Assembly (NCBI RefSeq): GCF_003131185.1
Contig: NZ_QFFU01000001.1
Location: forward strand, 434,001 to 498,000
Direction of reading: 5' to 3'
DNA: 64,000 bases
DNA from: Pseudomonas ovata
GTDB lineage: Bacteria > Pseudomonadota > Gammaproteobacteria > Pseudomonadales > Pseudomonadaceae
The notes under the pieces are model-generated. The model was not told the origin of the DNA and did not search any database. It worked only from the letters and a program-made list of their open reading frames with translations. Below are positions 1-9,569 of the stretch, one piece after another. The translations under genes and the position numbers were made by a program. How positions within the stretch are numbered: the first letter of the stretch is position 1; every line of letters starts with the position of its first letter.

Positions 1-1016
1 TTAGCCCGTTGCTGCTGTCGGCACGCGATGATGCCGACGGCAAACACTATGCCGTGGGCTACCGGCTCGATGGCAAGGCTGTCTTTGCCACCGAAGTGCG
101 CCTGCGTTGCCATGACATCATCAATCACCCCACGCTGCCACTGGCGGTGTTCATCGCCAGGCGCCCAGGCACGGAAAGCTACCTGATCGACCTGCGTGAC
201 GGCCGCTTGCTGCAGACCGTCGTGTCGCCGCCGGGCCGTCATTTCTATGGCCATGCCGTGATTCATCAGCAGGGTGAATGGCTGTACGCCACCGAAAACG
301 ATACCCGCGATCCCGGTCGCGGCGTGCTGGGCGCCTATCGCTTCGTCAACGAGCGGCTGGTGCGTGACGGTGAAGTCTCCACCCACGGCATCGGCCCGCA
401 TCAGGTCTCGTGGATGCCTGACGGTGAAACCCTGATCGTGGCCAATGGCGGTATCCGCACCGAAGCCGAGAGCCGGGTCGAGATGAACCTCGATGCCATG
501 CAACCTAGCCTGGTCCTGATGAAGCGTGACGGTACGCTGCTGAGCAAGGAAACCCTGGCCCAGCCGATGAACAGCGTGCGTCATCTTGCTGTCGCCCGCG
601 ACGGCACCATTGTCGCCGGCCAGCAATTCATGGGCGATGCCCAGGAGACAGCCGAGCTGCTGGCGATCAAGCGGCCCGGCCAGCCGTTTCAAGCCTTCCC
701 GGTGGCCGAGGCGCAGCTGCGGGCCATGAACCATTACACGGCCAGCGTCGCCATCCACGACGACCTGCGCCTGGTGGCGCTCACGGCACCACGGGCCAAC
801 CGTCTGTTCATCTGGGACCTGGACAGTGGTGCCTTGCGGCTCGATGCCTCCATGCCCGACTGTGCGGGCGTGGGTGCAGTCAGTGAGGGTTTCGTGGTGA
901 CGTCCGGCCAGGGACGCTGCCGTTTCTACGATTGTCGCCAGACCGATTTGCAGGCCAGGCCGCTGGACCTGCCAAGTGCGTTCTGGGATAACCATCTGCA
1001 CCTGCAGGTGGCCTGA
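1..1016 (+). CDS. DUF1513 family protein (5' end cut by window)
   Basis: The frame is open from the window edge to a TGA at 1014-1016, so the true start and any signal sequence lie outside the window. About 337 residues are visible. The protein starts in the sequence SPLLLSARDD and carries the repeated beta-strand pattern of a WD40/beta-propeller-like fold, with glycine-aspartate turns and segments such as GIGPHQVSWMPDG and NSVRHLAVARDG. I recognise it as a DUF1513 protein. Members of this family are usually periplasmic and often sit with imelysin and di-heme peroxidase-like genes tied to iron uptake, but those partners are not in view. Its molecular function is unknown. It converges on the pspA-like gene with 7 nt between stops. 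Confidence 0.85.
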   Translation, partial: SPLLLSARDDADGKHYAVGYRLDGKAVFATEVRLRCHDIINHPTLPLAVFIARRPGTESYLIDLRDGRLLQTVVSPPGRHFYGHAVIHQQGEWLYATENDTRDPGRGVLGAYRFVNERLVRDGEVSTHGIGPHQVSWMPDGETLIVANGGIRTEAESRVEMNLDAMQPSLVLMKRDGTLLSKETLAQPMNSVRHLAVARDGTIVAGQQFMGDAQETAELLAIKRPGQPFQAFPVAEAQLRAMNHYTASVAIHDDLRLVALTAPRANRLFIWDLDSGALRLDASMPDCAGVGAVSEGFVVTSGQGRCRFYDCRQTDLQARPLDLPSAFWDNHLHLQVA

Positions 1017-1023
1017 GCCAGGA

Positions 1024-1734
1024 CTACATGACCTTGCCGCCGGCAAGGCTGTTGCCCGGCGACGGCTGCGGTGCGGACTTGATCCGGGCCAGCACCGCAT
1101 AGGCACTGGACTCGTCAGGAATGATCACGGGCTCGCAGAGCAGCTTTTCCAGACGCGGATCACGTGTGCAGAGATCATTCCGGGCCTCAAGCTGAGCAGC
1201 TACCTCTCTCTGATGCTGGCAGATGATATCGAGCGCATCGGCTGCCGCCTGGAGACGGGCGATGGTATCGCAAGCGGGTAAAGCTGCGTGTCTGGTCGTG
1301 TTGATGCGCAAGGTGTCAATCTGCCGCTTCAGGGCACGCAGGGCATTTTCACCTTTTTCGAGTGCCAGGCGCAGCGTGTCGACATTCCTGCCGTATTGTT
1401 GCGCGACGCGCTTGTCTTCGACCTGCACTCGCTCAAGCCTGCCGATGTGGGCAGCCAGTTCCAGTGCAAGGTGATCATGTCCCAGCGCCAATGCCTTGCC
1501 GGCATTTCCGGCCAGTTCCGCCAGCCGCGCAGCGGTCTGTTCGGTTTCCCGGGAAGCAAGGATATGCTTGGTCATCAGGTTGGCAAGGCTCGAACGCCCA
1601 AGGCCGATCTCCTCTTCGGCTTCACCCACCGCCCGATCAAGCAGGCGTAACGCCTGGTCGGCCATGACGGTATCGGAGACATCATGGCCGCGCCCCCGCA
1701 AGGCGATCAATATTTTTGTCCAGATCAGGCCCAT
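1024..1734 (-). CDS. PspA/IM30 family phage-shock-type protein
   Basis: This 236-residue protein begins MGLIWTKILIALRG, the typical amphipathic N-terminal helix of PspA/IM30 proteins. It continues as a long, alanine-, glutamate- and arginine-rich helical coiled coil to about residue 200, with a short polar tail. Family members coat stressed inner membrane from the cytoplasm and help preserve the proton gradient; paralogues outside the psp operon are common in Pseudomonas. No pspB, pspC or pspF gene is nearby, so this is a stand-alone paralogue. The ATG at 1734 is chosen because AAGGAAA lies just upstream and the family N-terminus starts there; an in-frame extension to 1863 has no family-like sequence. 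It is separated from the ColR operon by a terminator. Confidence 0.85.
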   Translation of the reverse strand: MGLIWTKILIALRGRGHDVSDTVMADQALRLLDRAVGEAEEEIGLGRSSLANLMTKHILASRETEQTAARLAELAGNAGKALALGHDHLALELAAHIGRLERVQVEDKRVAQQYGRNVDTLRLALEKGENALRALKRQIDTLRINTTRHAALPACDTIARLQAAADALDIICQHQREVAAQLEARNDLCTRDPRLEKLLCEPVIIPDESSAYAVLARIKSAPQPSPGNSLAGGKVM

Positions 1735-1906
1735 GGCAATTTCCTTCTGCGCAGCCGCGAAATGAATGAAAGCGAACGTTACAGCGAGCAAGGGAAAACG
1801 ATGACACAAGCACTGGGGCGGATATGCCGGAAATATCCCATAGAGGAAGTAAGAAATTTCCACACGACTTGAGGCTTCAGAGGTGCCCCTTACTTATGCC
1901 GGACGT

Positions 1907-1939
1907 AAAAAAGCCCCGGGCGTCAAACGCTCGAGGCTT
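1907..1939 (-). terminator. Rho-independent terminator of the warA-inaA operon
   Basis: On the minus strand a 12-bp stem (AAGCCTCGAGCG with CGCCCGGGGCTT, one G-U pair and one mismatch) with loop TTTGA is followed by six Ts. It lies 19 nt after the stop of the small exported protein gene and marks the operon end. Confidence 0.8.
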
Positions 1940-1957
1940 GTCGGGTGACGCATGGAT

Positions 1958-2185
1958 TCAACCTCTCTGGCCGGTGCCCTGGGTCATGCTGTAGAGAAAC
2001 AGCAGCAGATCATGGTCAGGCCGCACCACCGGTTGCGACTTGGCGACACGTGGCAAGGGACAATGCCCCTCACCGTGTACGGTACTCAGAATCCGGGTAG
2101 CCGGCTGTTGCCAGGCCGCCATGGCGACCGTGGTCGTTGCCAGGGCTGCCACCAGGAATAAACCTCGAGCCATTTCTAGCTTCAT
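1958..2185 (-). CDS. Small exported protein at the end of the ColR operon
   Basis: This 75-residue ORF begins with an ATG that shares its A with the inaA stop (TGATG), so it is probably translationally coupled. Residues 1-24 look like a signal peptide: a basic start, a hydrophobic core LFLVAALATTTVAMA and a likely cut after AMA or AMAA. The mature part is short and polar, with one cysteine (GHCPLP) and a hydrophobic DLLLFLYSM stretch. A terminator follows 19 nt after its stop, which supports it as the third gene of the unit. I do not recognise a characterised family. PAO1 has a small hypothetical gene (I recall PA4377) at the equivalent position. A role at the envelope is inferred only from the signal peptide and from its neighbours, an LPS kinase and ColRS. 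Confidence 0.7.
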   Translation of the reverse strand: MKLEMARGLFLVAALATTTVAMAAWQQPATRILSTVHGEGHCPLPRVAKSQPVVRPDHDLLLFLYSMTQGTGQRG

Positions 2186-2889
2186 CACTCCAACCCCTTG
2201 AGGGCGCTGCCAAACGCTGTCTGGTAAAAGTAGATGAACTTTTCCCAGTCGGGGGCGGTGAATGACGAATGGCGGCGTAATTGTTTGATGTCATGCAGCG
2301 CTGCGCGCCGGGCGGTCAGTCGTTGCCGGCCTTTTTCCAGGTCCAGCAAGGCGACTTGTGCAACGGCCTGCTCGCCTTCACCCGTGACCCTGACGAACAC
2401 ATGCTTGATATACAGGCAACTGTGCTGCCAACGCCCCCGGTGCATCCGCGCCAGGTTCTGCGCAAGGGTCTGCAGCAACTGGTCGTGCAGCGCTTCACCA
2501 TGACGCTCACGGCCACCGGCAGCGTACCAGTCCTCGATCGGCTCGTAGCCCACCAGCGCTTCGGTCACCAGCAGGGCACGCCATTGCGACTTGTCATCGC
2601 GCTGGGCCCCGCAGAAAACAGTTTGCGGTGCGCCAACACCCAGGCGATGCAGGCCTTCAAGGGCATCTCGCTCACGCAGTACCGTAGGACGGCCAAACGG
2701 GTGCAACACACTGCGGTAGATGTGGCCGGTCTGGCGCTTTACGTAAAGTAAACGACCGTCGTCAGCCTGCACGCGCTGCACGCCACTCTCGCCGCCACGA
2801 CGCACGTTGGGCGGTTCGACCCACTCACCGCGTGTTGCCCAGAAGTACTCGAACTCATTCTCTGACTCTGTCAGTACTGCCTGTCCCAT
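2185..2889 (-). CDS. inaA: InaA/WapQ-family lipopolysaccharide core kinase
   Basis: This 234-residue protein has the eukaryotic-kinase-like fold of the InaA/WaaP/Rdo family. A beta-3 lysine sits at about residue 51 (LYVKRQ), a modified catalytic loop at MHRGRWQHSCLYIKHVFV, and a metal-site equivalent at LLDLEKG. Relatives phosphorylate heptose in the LPS inner core at the inner face of the cytoplasmic membrane, and in Pseudomonas the gene in this position has been called wapQ or inaA. It starts 15 nt after the methyltransferase stop, so the two are co-transcribed. Published work on P. fluorescens and P. putida places this methyltransferase/kinase pair under ColR control. The expected HxD aspartate is replaced by Cys in HSCLY. 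The exact sugar acceptor cannot be read from sequence. Confidence 0.85.
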   Translation of the reverse strand: MGQAVLTESENEFEYFWATRGEWVEPPNVRRGGESGVQRVQADDGRLLYVKRQTGHIYRSVLHPFGRPTVLRERDALEGLHRLGVGAPQTVFCGAQRDDKSQWRALLVTEALVGYEPIEDWYAAGGRERHGEALHDQLLQTLAQNLARMHRGRWQHSCLYIKHVFVRVTGEGEQAVAQVALLDLEKGRQRLTARRAALHDIKQLRRHSSFTAPDWEKFIYFYQTAFGSALKGLE

Positions 2890-2904
2890 GGTGCGTCATC
2901 CCGA

Positions 2905-3597
2905 TTACTTCTTGCGCAACAAATAAACACGCCACATGGCATACAGTGGCAGGAAATCCATCCGCTGCTGGATCCGGAAGCCGGCCTGTTCAAACTCGGC
3001 TTCGACCGTAGCGGCTGGTAACACAAAACGATTCTGGTAACTGTTTTCCCCATCGACCTGCTCGCCGGAGTGCTTGCGAGTTCGCTCCAGACGCTTGCGT
3101 TTCCAGGCCTTGAAGTTGCCATCGACCCATAACGAAACGATGACACTGTCGCGGGTAACCCGCTGGAACTCCTGCAATAGAGCGATACGATGCTCGGCTT
3201 GACCAATATGGTGCATCAGGCGCATGCAAAAGATACTGTCTACTGCACTGTCGGGCAGATCAATGTCAAAGGCAGATGTCTGCAAGGGTTGTACCCGTTG
3301 TACGACTTCGGCGGGTTGTGCCCGGCAAGCGGTCCTGAGCATGTCGGCCGAATTGTCGGCCCCAATGATCAAGCGATTGGGCTTTTCCGCCAGCAATGGC
3401 CAGAAACGCCCTGCCCCGCAAGGTAAATCCAGCACCAGGCCAGGGTCGCCTGCCAGGCGCAAGGCCTTGCGGGCCAGTTGTTCATCACGCCGATGGGACA
3501 ACTGACGCCATAGGCCGTTCTGGTGCTTGTGCAAATATTGCTGGGCGTGGTCATTGTCGTATTTGCTGGAAAATTCCAGTTCGATGCGATCACTCAT
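2905..3597 (-). CDS. warA: Class I SAM-dependent methyltransferase of the ColR regulon (WarA/Orf222-like)
   Basis: This 230-residue protein has a class I methyltransferase fold. Motif I is DLPCGAG at residues 57-63, an acidic residue ends the next strand (GADNS), and the post-II region contains FCMRLMHHI. No membrane segment is seen. It is the first gene of a unit with inaA and a small exported protein, directly downstream of colS in the same direction. The orf222/warA methyltransferase beside colRS is a known direct ColR target in P. putida and P. fluorescens and has been linked to LPS modification and root colonisation. A near-consensus ColR box lies 68 nt upstream. The acceptor is not known from sequence; an O-antigen or core sugar is the current idea for the family. 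Confidence 0.85.
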   Translation of the reverse strand: MSDRIELEFSSKYDNDHAQQYLHKHQNGLWRQLSHRRDEQLARKALRLAGDPGLVLDLPCGAGRFWPLLAEKPNRLIIGADNSADMLRTACRAQPAEVVQRVQPLQTSAFDIDLPDSAVDSIFCMRLMHHIGQAEHRIALLQEFQRVTRDSVIVSLWVDGNFKAWKRKRLERTRKHSGEQVDGENSYQNRFVLPAATVEAEFEQAGFRIQQRMDFLPLYAMWRVYLLRKK

Positions 3598-3664
3598 GGC
3601 GGCGTCTCCGATTCAGATGCCGCTCACGATAAGGAGCCGGGCGTCTTGCTCAGGTCATGCCAAT

Positions 3665-3680
3665 GTGAAAAAAATGTACG
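3665..3680 (-). promoter_or_regulatory. Putative ColR binding box
   Basis: The minus strand reads CGTACATTTTTTTCAC. This fits the published P. putida ColR consensus (YYNASNNYTTTTTSAC) at every position except the second, where G replaces a pyrimidine. It lies 68 nt upstream of the warA start, in the 194-nt gap behind colS. I could not see a convincing -10 box downstream of it. Confidence 0.7.
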
Positions 3681-3791
3681 CAATGAAACGGGATGTTTCC
3701 ATAAATTACAAGAAGTTACGGCTATTCGGGTCTGTTCGTGGAGGTGTACGGCACTTTATCGGCATCCACACCTTGCGGATGAAAGGCCCGC

Positions 3792-5081
3792 TCAAGCGCG
3801 GGCCACTTCCAGACTGACCCTGAACCGGCACCCGTTTGGCTCATTGGGGGTCAGGCTCACGGTCCAGCCCTGGTTGGCGCAGATGCGCTGCACCAGTGAC
3901 AAGCCCAGCCCCAATCCTTCGCCACGCTGTTCGTTACCCCGTACGAATGGCTCGAACATGGCTTCGCGCTTTTCCTCGGGGATGCCCACACCACTGTCTT
4001 CGACCACAAAACCTTCAGCCTGCAACGTCAGGGCGATGAAACCGCTGTCGGTGTAATGCAGTGCATTGCGCAGCAAGTTGCCCATGACGGCCAGCAAGAA
4101 GGTCGCGTTGTAGCTGATATCGGGCGCCGGATCGTTTTCACTGGGCGTGTAGATCAATTGCAGGCCCTTGCTTTCAATCGGCCCGCGCCATTGCGCAACC
4201 AATTGCTCTGCAGCGCTGTTGAGGGTCGCCTTGGGGGTCATGGTCGGGTCTTCGCGCTGGGTACGGGCCAGCATCAGGAAGGTCTGGACCAGATCGCGCA
4301 TCTCTTCGCAGGCACGGGCGATACGCTCGACCTGACGCCGGGCACGCTGGTCCAGCGCCGGGTTTTCCAGTAGCAGTTCGCACGAGCTGGCCAGCACCAT
4401 CAAGGGCGTGCGCAACTCATGGCTGACGTCACTGGTGAACATCCGCTCACGGCTCAGGGCCTGACGCAGTCGTCCCAGGGTGGCGTCGAAGGCCACAGCC
4501 AGTTCACCGACCTCATCGGCGGCATAATCAGGCGCCAGCGGTGGCGCCAGGCCCAGCAACTGGTCGCGGTGCCGCACCTGGCGTGCCAGGCGCGATACAG
4601 GGGCGATGACCCGGCGCGCCAACACCCAGCCGAGAAACACGGCCAATGCCAGGGCCATGACAAAGCCCACCAGCACCACCGCGAACAACACGCGCTCGCG
4701 CTCCTCGAAATCGCTCTGGTCCTGCAGCAAGGCGTAGTGGCGGCCTTCGACCACCTCGATCATGGCGTGGTACGACAACGGGCCGCGAAACACCTCATGA
4801 AAGCCGGGCTCCAGGTGGCGTATGTCCTGTGGCAGGTCGAAATCGCCAGGACCGTTGCTGAAGTAGAACAACTGATCCTGCTTGGGTCGGTGACTCCAGT
4901 CGCTGACGCTGTCGGCCAGCAACAAGCGGTTGAGATCGCCACCCAGGCCGGCCGAAATCAGTTTTTCCTCGACCAGGTGCACTGTGGAGATGATGCCGAC
5001 GGCGAAGGACCCGGCCACCAGTGCGCTCATCAGGGCAAAGGCGATGATGATCCGTTGGGCAAGGCTCTGTTTAAACTCCAT
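3792..5081 (-). CDS. colS: ColS sensor histidine kinase
   Basis: This 429-residue membrane kinase contains TM1 (about 10-34), a periplasmic loop (35-130), TM2 (about 131-155), HAMP (156-208), a HisKA domain with SHELRTP and phospho-acceptor His221, and a HATPase domain with N, G1 (DSGVGIP) and G2 (GLGLGLS) boxes. ColS senses excess Zn(II) and Fe(III) in the periplasm. The metal-site residues reported for P. putida ColS appear at the same numbers here: His35, Glu38, His95, Glu96, His105 and the ExxE pair Glu126/Glu129. The ATG at 5081 overlaps the colR end by 11 nt; an upstream in-frame extension is out-of-frame colR sequence and is rejected. ColS phosphorylates ColR to turn on membrane-protection genes, including the adjacent warA unit. 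Confidence 0.95.
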   Translation of the reverse strand: MEFKQSLAQRIIIAFALMSALVAGSFAVGIISTVHLVEEKLISAGLGGDLNRLLLADSVSDWSHRPKQDQLFYFSNGPGDFDLPQDIRHLEPGFHEVFRGPLSYHAMIEVVEGRHYALLQDQSDFEERERVLFAVVLVGFVMALALAVFLGWVLARRVIAPVSRLARQVRHRDQLLGLAPPLAPDYAADEVGELAVAFDATLGRLRQALSRERMFTSDVSHELRTPLMVLASSCELLLENPALDQRARRQVERIARACEEMRDLVQTFLMLARTQREDPTMTPKATLNSAAEQLVAQWRGPIESKGLQLIYTPSENDPAPDISYNATFLLAVMGNLLRNALHYTDSGFIALTLQAEGFVVEDSGVGIPEEKREAMFEPFVRGNEQRGEGLGLGLSLVQRICANQGWTVSLTPNEPNGCRFRVSLEVARA

Positions 5082-5754
5082 CCCGGCCCTCGGCCAAGCG
5101 GTAGCCCACGCCATGCACGGTGTGCAGCAGCGCTTTGGGGAACGGTTTGTCGATGACCTGGCGCAACTGGTGCACATGGCTGCGCAGGCTGTCGCTGTCC
5201 GGGCAGTCGTCGCCCCACAGCGCCTCTTCGAGAATCTCGCGGCGCAGCACATGCGGGCTTTTCTGCATCAGCACCGCCAATAACTTGAGGCCGACCGGGT
5301 TGAGCTTGAGCAGTCGCCCTTCACGGGTGACCTCCAGGGTGTCGAGGTCGTAGACCAGATCGGCCACTTGCAGGGTCCGACGCCCGCCGCCCTGGGCACG
5401 ACGCAACACCGCCTCGATACGTGCAGCCAGTTCCGAAAGGGCAAATGGCTTGAGCAGGTAGTCGTCGGCACCCGAGCGAAAGCCTTGCAGGCGGTCGTCG
5501 AGCTGGTCGCGGGCCGTCAGCATGATCACCGGCGTATCGCGCCGGGCATCCTCACGCAGGCGCTTGCACAGCGTGTAGCCGTCGATGCCGGGCAGCATGA
5601 TGTCCAGCACGATCAGATCGTAATGTTCGGTGGCGGCCAGGTGCAGGCCGGAAAGGCCGTCCTGGGCGCAATCGACGGTGTATCCCTTCATCCCCAGATA
5701 GTCGGCCAGGTTCGCCAGAATATCGCGGTTGTCTTCAACCAGAAGGATTCGCAT
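5071..5754 (-). CDS. colR: ColR response regulator (OmpR family)
   Basis: This 227-residue regulator has an N-terminal receiver domain with acidic pocket Glu7-Asp8, phospho-acceptor Asp51 (LIVLDIM), Thr in MLTARD and the conserved Lys in YLLKPFA. A C-terminal OmpR/PhoB winged helix follows, with VHQLRQVID and GVGYRL near the end. The ATG at 5754 is preceded by GGAG; the longer in-frame reading from 5823 has no RBS and a non-homologous N-terminus. The gene is followed directly by colS with an overlap. Known ColR targets protect the envelope against zinc, iron, manganese and phenol stress. A weak sigma70-like element (TTGCAC at 5808-5813, TAAGCT at 5784-5789 on the minus strand, 18-nt spacer) may drive colRS, but this is tentative. 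Confidence 0.95.
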   Translation of the reverse strand: MRILLVEDNRDILANLADYLGMKGYTVDCAQDGLSGLHLAATEHYDLIVLDIMLPGIDGYTLCKRLREDARRDTPVIMLTARDQLDDRLQGFRSGADDYLLKPFALSELAARIEAVLRRAQGGGRRTLQVADLVYDLDTLEVTREGRLLKLNPVGLKLLAVLMQKSPHVLRREILEEALWGDDCPDSDSLRSHVHQLRQVIDKPFPKALLHTVHGVGYRLAEGRDGV

Positions 5755-5876
5755 GAGGCTCTCCGCAGGCAATGGGCTGGCGCAGCTTAGGGGCTGTTGA
5801 CGTTGCAGTGCAAGCCGCAGCAATGGCTATGGCAACAGACCATCGCCGGCGTCATACATTTCATCCCCTGAATGAA

Positions 5877-5901
5877 AGAACCCCGCACGAGGCGGGGTTC
5901 T
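5877..5901 (-). terminator. groEL rho-independent terminator
   Basis: A perfect 10-bp stem (AGAACCCCGC/GCGGGGTTCT, loop CTCGT on the minus strand) lies 27 nt after the groEL stop and is followed by a modest T-rich run (TTCATTC). Confidence 0.8.
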
Positions 5902-5928
5902 TCAGGTGACGCTTGAGGGTGAAGCGAT

Positions 5929-7584
<1,656 letters not shown>

Positions 7585-7623
7585 TTAAATACTGGGTAAT
7601 CGCGGGAAATTGAGCGGGAGGAC

Positions 7624-7917
7624 TCAGGCTTCGATGACGGCGAGGATTTCGTTCTCGCTCATCACCAGCAGGTCTTCGCCGTCTACTTTCACGGTGTTGC
7701 TGCCGGAGTAAGGGCCAAATACCACTTTGTCACCCACTTTCACGGCCAGCGCACGGACTTCACCGTTGTCCAGAACACGGCCGGTACCTACAGCAACGAT
7801 TTCGCCACGGTTAGGCTTCTCGGCAGCCGAACCTGGCAGCACGATGCCACCGGCAGTTTTCGTTTCTTCTTCGCTGCGACGGATTACGACGCGGTCATGC
7901 AGAGGACGAAGCTTCAT
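7624..7917 (-). CDS. groES: GroES co-chaperonin (10 kDa)
   Basis: This 97-residue protein starts [10 protein letters not shown] and contains the mobile loop ([16 protein letters not shown]) that docks on GroEL and the roof segment. GroES forms the seven-fold lid of the chaperonin chamber. The ATG at 7917 follows an AGGAG site; the in-frame extension to 8067 is 5' untranslated sequence without family similarity. It is the first gene of groES-groEL. Its roughly 130-nt leader is preceded by a heat-shock-type promoter. Confidence 0.99.
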   Translation of the reverse strand: MKLRPLHDRVVIRRSEEETKTAGGIVLPGSAAEKPNRGEIVAVGTGRVLDNGEVRALAVKVGDKVVFGPYSGSNTVKVDGEDLLVMSENEILAVIEA

Positions 7918-8054
7918 TGTCGATCTCCTGATTTTGTTTATAGGTCCGGTGAGCACACCGGCGGTTTGTTGAATTCCGGCATGGCCGGGTACGGTTCGAC
8001 GGGCGAACCGCAGAATACGGTCTGGCATCGAGCCAGAAACCTTGCGGTGACCCA

Positions 8055-8083
8055 TACATAAGGGCACCCAAGGTGATTACAAG
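8055..8083 (-). promoter_or_regulatory. Sigma32-type promoter of groESL
   Basis: On the minus strand CTTGTA (8078-8083) and CCTTATGTA (8055-8063) are 14 nt apart. They resemble the RpoH consensus CTTGAA/CCCCATnTA, with one and two mismatches. The likely transcript would have a leader of about 130 nt before groES. Confidence 0.7.
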
Positions 8084-8117
8084 TGCAGGACACGAAATTT
8101 TTTACATCCGCATCAAA

Positions 8118-8147
8118 CGCACACGGCACCCGAAGGTGCCGTGTGCG
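8118..8147 (-). terminator. fxsA terminator with a C(UUCG)G loop
   Basis: A perfect 13-bp stem with a TTCG tetraloop closed by C-G (minus strand) lies 13 nt after the fxsA stop, followed by TTTGATG. It isolates fxsA from the groESL promoter just downstream. Confidence 0.85.
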
Positions 8148-8160
8148 GTGCAAGTGCCGG

Positions 8161-8661
8161 TCATTTGTCGCGGTGTTCGAACTCGCCTTCGATCACGTCG
8201 GGCTTGCGCGTCGGCGCATGAATCGCCCCTGAAGACTGAGGCTCCTGGGGTTGCCGGGCGTGCGGGTAGGCCTGCAGGTCGTCGGCAAAAGCGCGCTGGC
8301 GCATGGCCTGGTCTTCGGCGCGCTTGCGCAGCCTGGCGATCAGCAGGCGACGGGTGAACGGCAGCAGGCAGATCACGCCCAGGATGTCGCTGAGAAAACC
8401 GGGCAACAGCAACAGGCCGCCACCGACCGCCATCATCAGTCCTTCAAGCATCTGCTGGGCGGGCAACTGGCCACGCGCCAGGCTTTCACGGGCGCTCAGG
8501 GCGGTGGCAAGCCCTGCCACACGCATGATGAACAAACCGAGCATGGAGGTCGCCAGCACCAGCAGGAACGTCCACAAAAAGCCGATGGACATGCCGACCT
8601 TCACCAGGATGAACAGCTCGATCACTGGAAACAGGAGAAACAGCAGCAGAAAAACACGCAT
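8161..8661 (-). CDS. fxsA: FxsA family membrane protein
   Basis: This 166-residue inner-membrane protein has hydrophobic segments at about 3-25, 28-50 and 75-100. The FxsA pattern is visible, with FLLFPVIELFILVKVG at the start and LLLLPGFLSDILG in the middle, followed by a basic cytoplasmic tail rich in Arg, Gln and Pro. In E. coli, FxsA overproduction relieves exclusion of phage T7 by F-plasmid PifA; its normal role is not known. The gene commonly lies upstream of groES, as here. The ATG at 8661 is preferred over an adjacent TTG at 8664; AGAGGA lies at a suitable distance for either. It is the distal gene after the HugZ-family gene, 66 nt away. Confidence 0.9.
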   Translation of the reverse strand: MRVFLLLFLLFPVIELFILVKVGMSIGFLWTFLLVLATSMLGLFIMRVAGLATALSARESLARGQLPAQQMLEGLMMAVGGGLLLLPGFLSDILGVICLLPFTRRLLIARLRKRAEDQAMRQRAFADDLQAYPHARQPQEPQSSGAIHAPTRKPDVIEGEFEHRDK

Positions 8662-8727
8662 CAAATCGATTCCTCTAAGGAAGAACGTCTTCCAATAGAC
8701 CCTATTTGCAGCCGGAAAGTCGTTAAA

Positions 8728-9459
8728 TCAAGTGCCGGATGCGTCAGGGGTCGGCCATTCGCGGGCGCGGGCCAGATAAACCAAGGCTTCGCGAACCTGT
8801 ATCGGAGTGTTGCAGGTTTCGCCAAAGGGTAACCAGAACAAAGCCTGACCAATACGCAAATGCAGGCCTTCGCTGTCGACGCCGACCATCTGCGCCGGCT
8901 CGGTCTGCGGCAGACCGGCCAGTTGCACATAATGAGCGATGGCCTGGGCGTGATCCTGATTCATGTGTTCGATCATCCCGGCCTCGCTGGCGCCGGCGAA
9001 CGGGTTGGCCAGCGTCACATCATCAAGCCAGTGGATGGCACCGAAGCCACCGATGTAGCGATAGCGCACCGGGGTCAGCCGCCAGAAATCGAAATCGTGG
9101 GCACTGTGATAGCTCTGTGACTCCGGAAAATAGCGGTAGTAACGCCGGGCCGCTGCCGCGATGCTGTCGGGATCGGTGAGCTTGTGCCCTTCGGCCATCA
9201 TCGTGATACGCCCCACGGCCTGGACGTTGGCGGCCTCGCGTTCGCCCACCAGCAGCGAACACTTGGGATCCTGCAACAGGTTATGGGTGTGCTGGGCGAT
9301 ACGGCTGATAAGGATCAGCGGCATGCCCTGCCCGTCCAGGCAATAAGGCACCACGGAGCCGAACGGAAAGCCGGGCATCGACTTGGAGTGCGTGGACAGT
9401 ACGCCACGGTATTCGCGCAGCAACAGCTCGCGGGCCGATCGAGAGGCTTTGGCGCTCAT
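8728..9459 (-). CDS. HugZ family (pyridoxamine-phosphate-oxidase-like) protein
   Basis: This 243-residue protein has an N-terminal split-barrel flavin-binding-like domain of the pyridoxamine phosphate oxidase superfamily (about residues 10-150, with ILISRIAQHTHNL and CSLLVGE). A C-terminal DUF2470/HugZ-type domain (about 160-235) contains the MIEHMNQDHAQAI motif. Homologues include HugZ heme oxygenases and uncharacterised flavin-binding proteins. No Fur-like site is visible upstream, so a heme-degrading role is only a possibility. It is divergent from an SDR gene, with 110 nt between the starts. The ATG at 9459 is preceded by AAGGAAA. Confidence 0.8.
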   Translation of the reverse strand: MSAKASRSARELLLREYRGVLSTHSKSMPGFPFGSVVPYCLDGQGMPLILISRIAQHTHNLLQDPKCSLLVGEREAANVQAVGRITMMAEGHKLTDPDSIAAAARRYYRYFPESQSYHSAHDFDFWRLTPVRYRYIGGFGAIHWLDDVTLANPFAGASEAGMIEHMNQDHAQAIAHYVQLAGLPQTEPAQMVGVDSEGLHLRIGQALFWLPFGETCNTPIQVREALVYLARAREWPTPDASGT

Positions 9460-9569
9460 CGTGTTTCCTTATCAGGGTGAGTGGCAGGTCGATACATGGG
9501 CTCGACTGCTATACCTATCAGTGGCATGCCCGCCATGCCATCACTATGACTTGTTCAATGGGCACGCGT

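Noticed and set aside
9460..9569. A Fur box for the HugZ-family gene
   Set aside because: No stretch resembling GATAATGATAATCATTATC occurs in the divergent promoter region.
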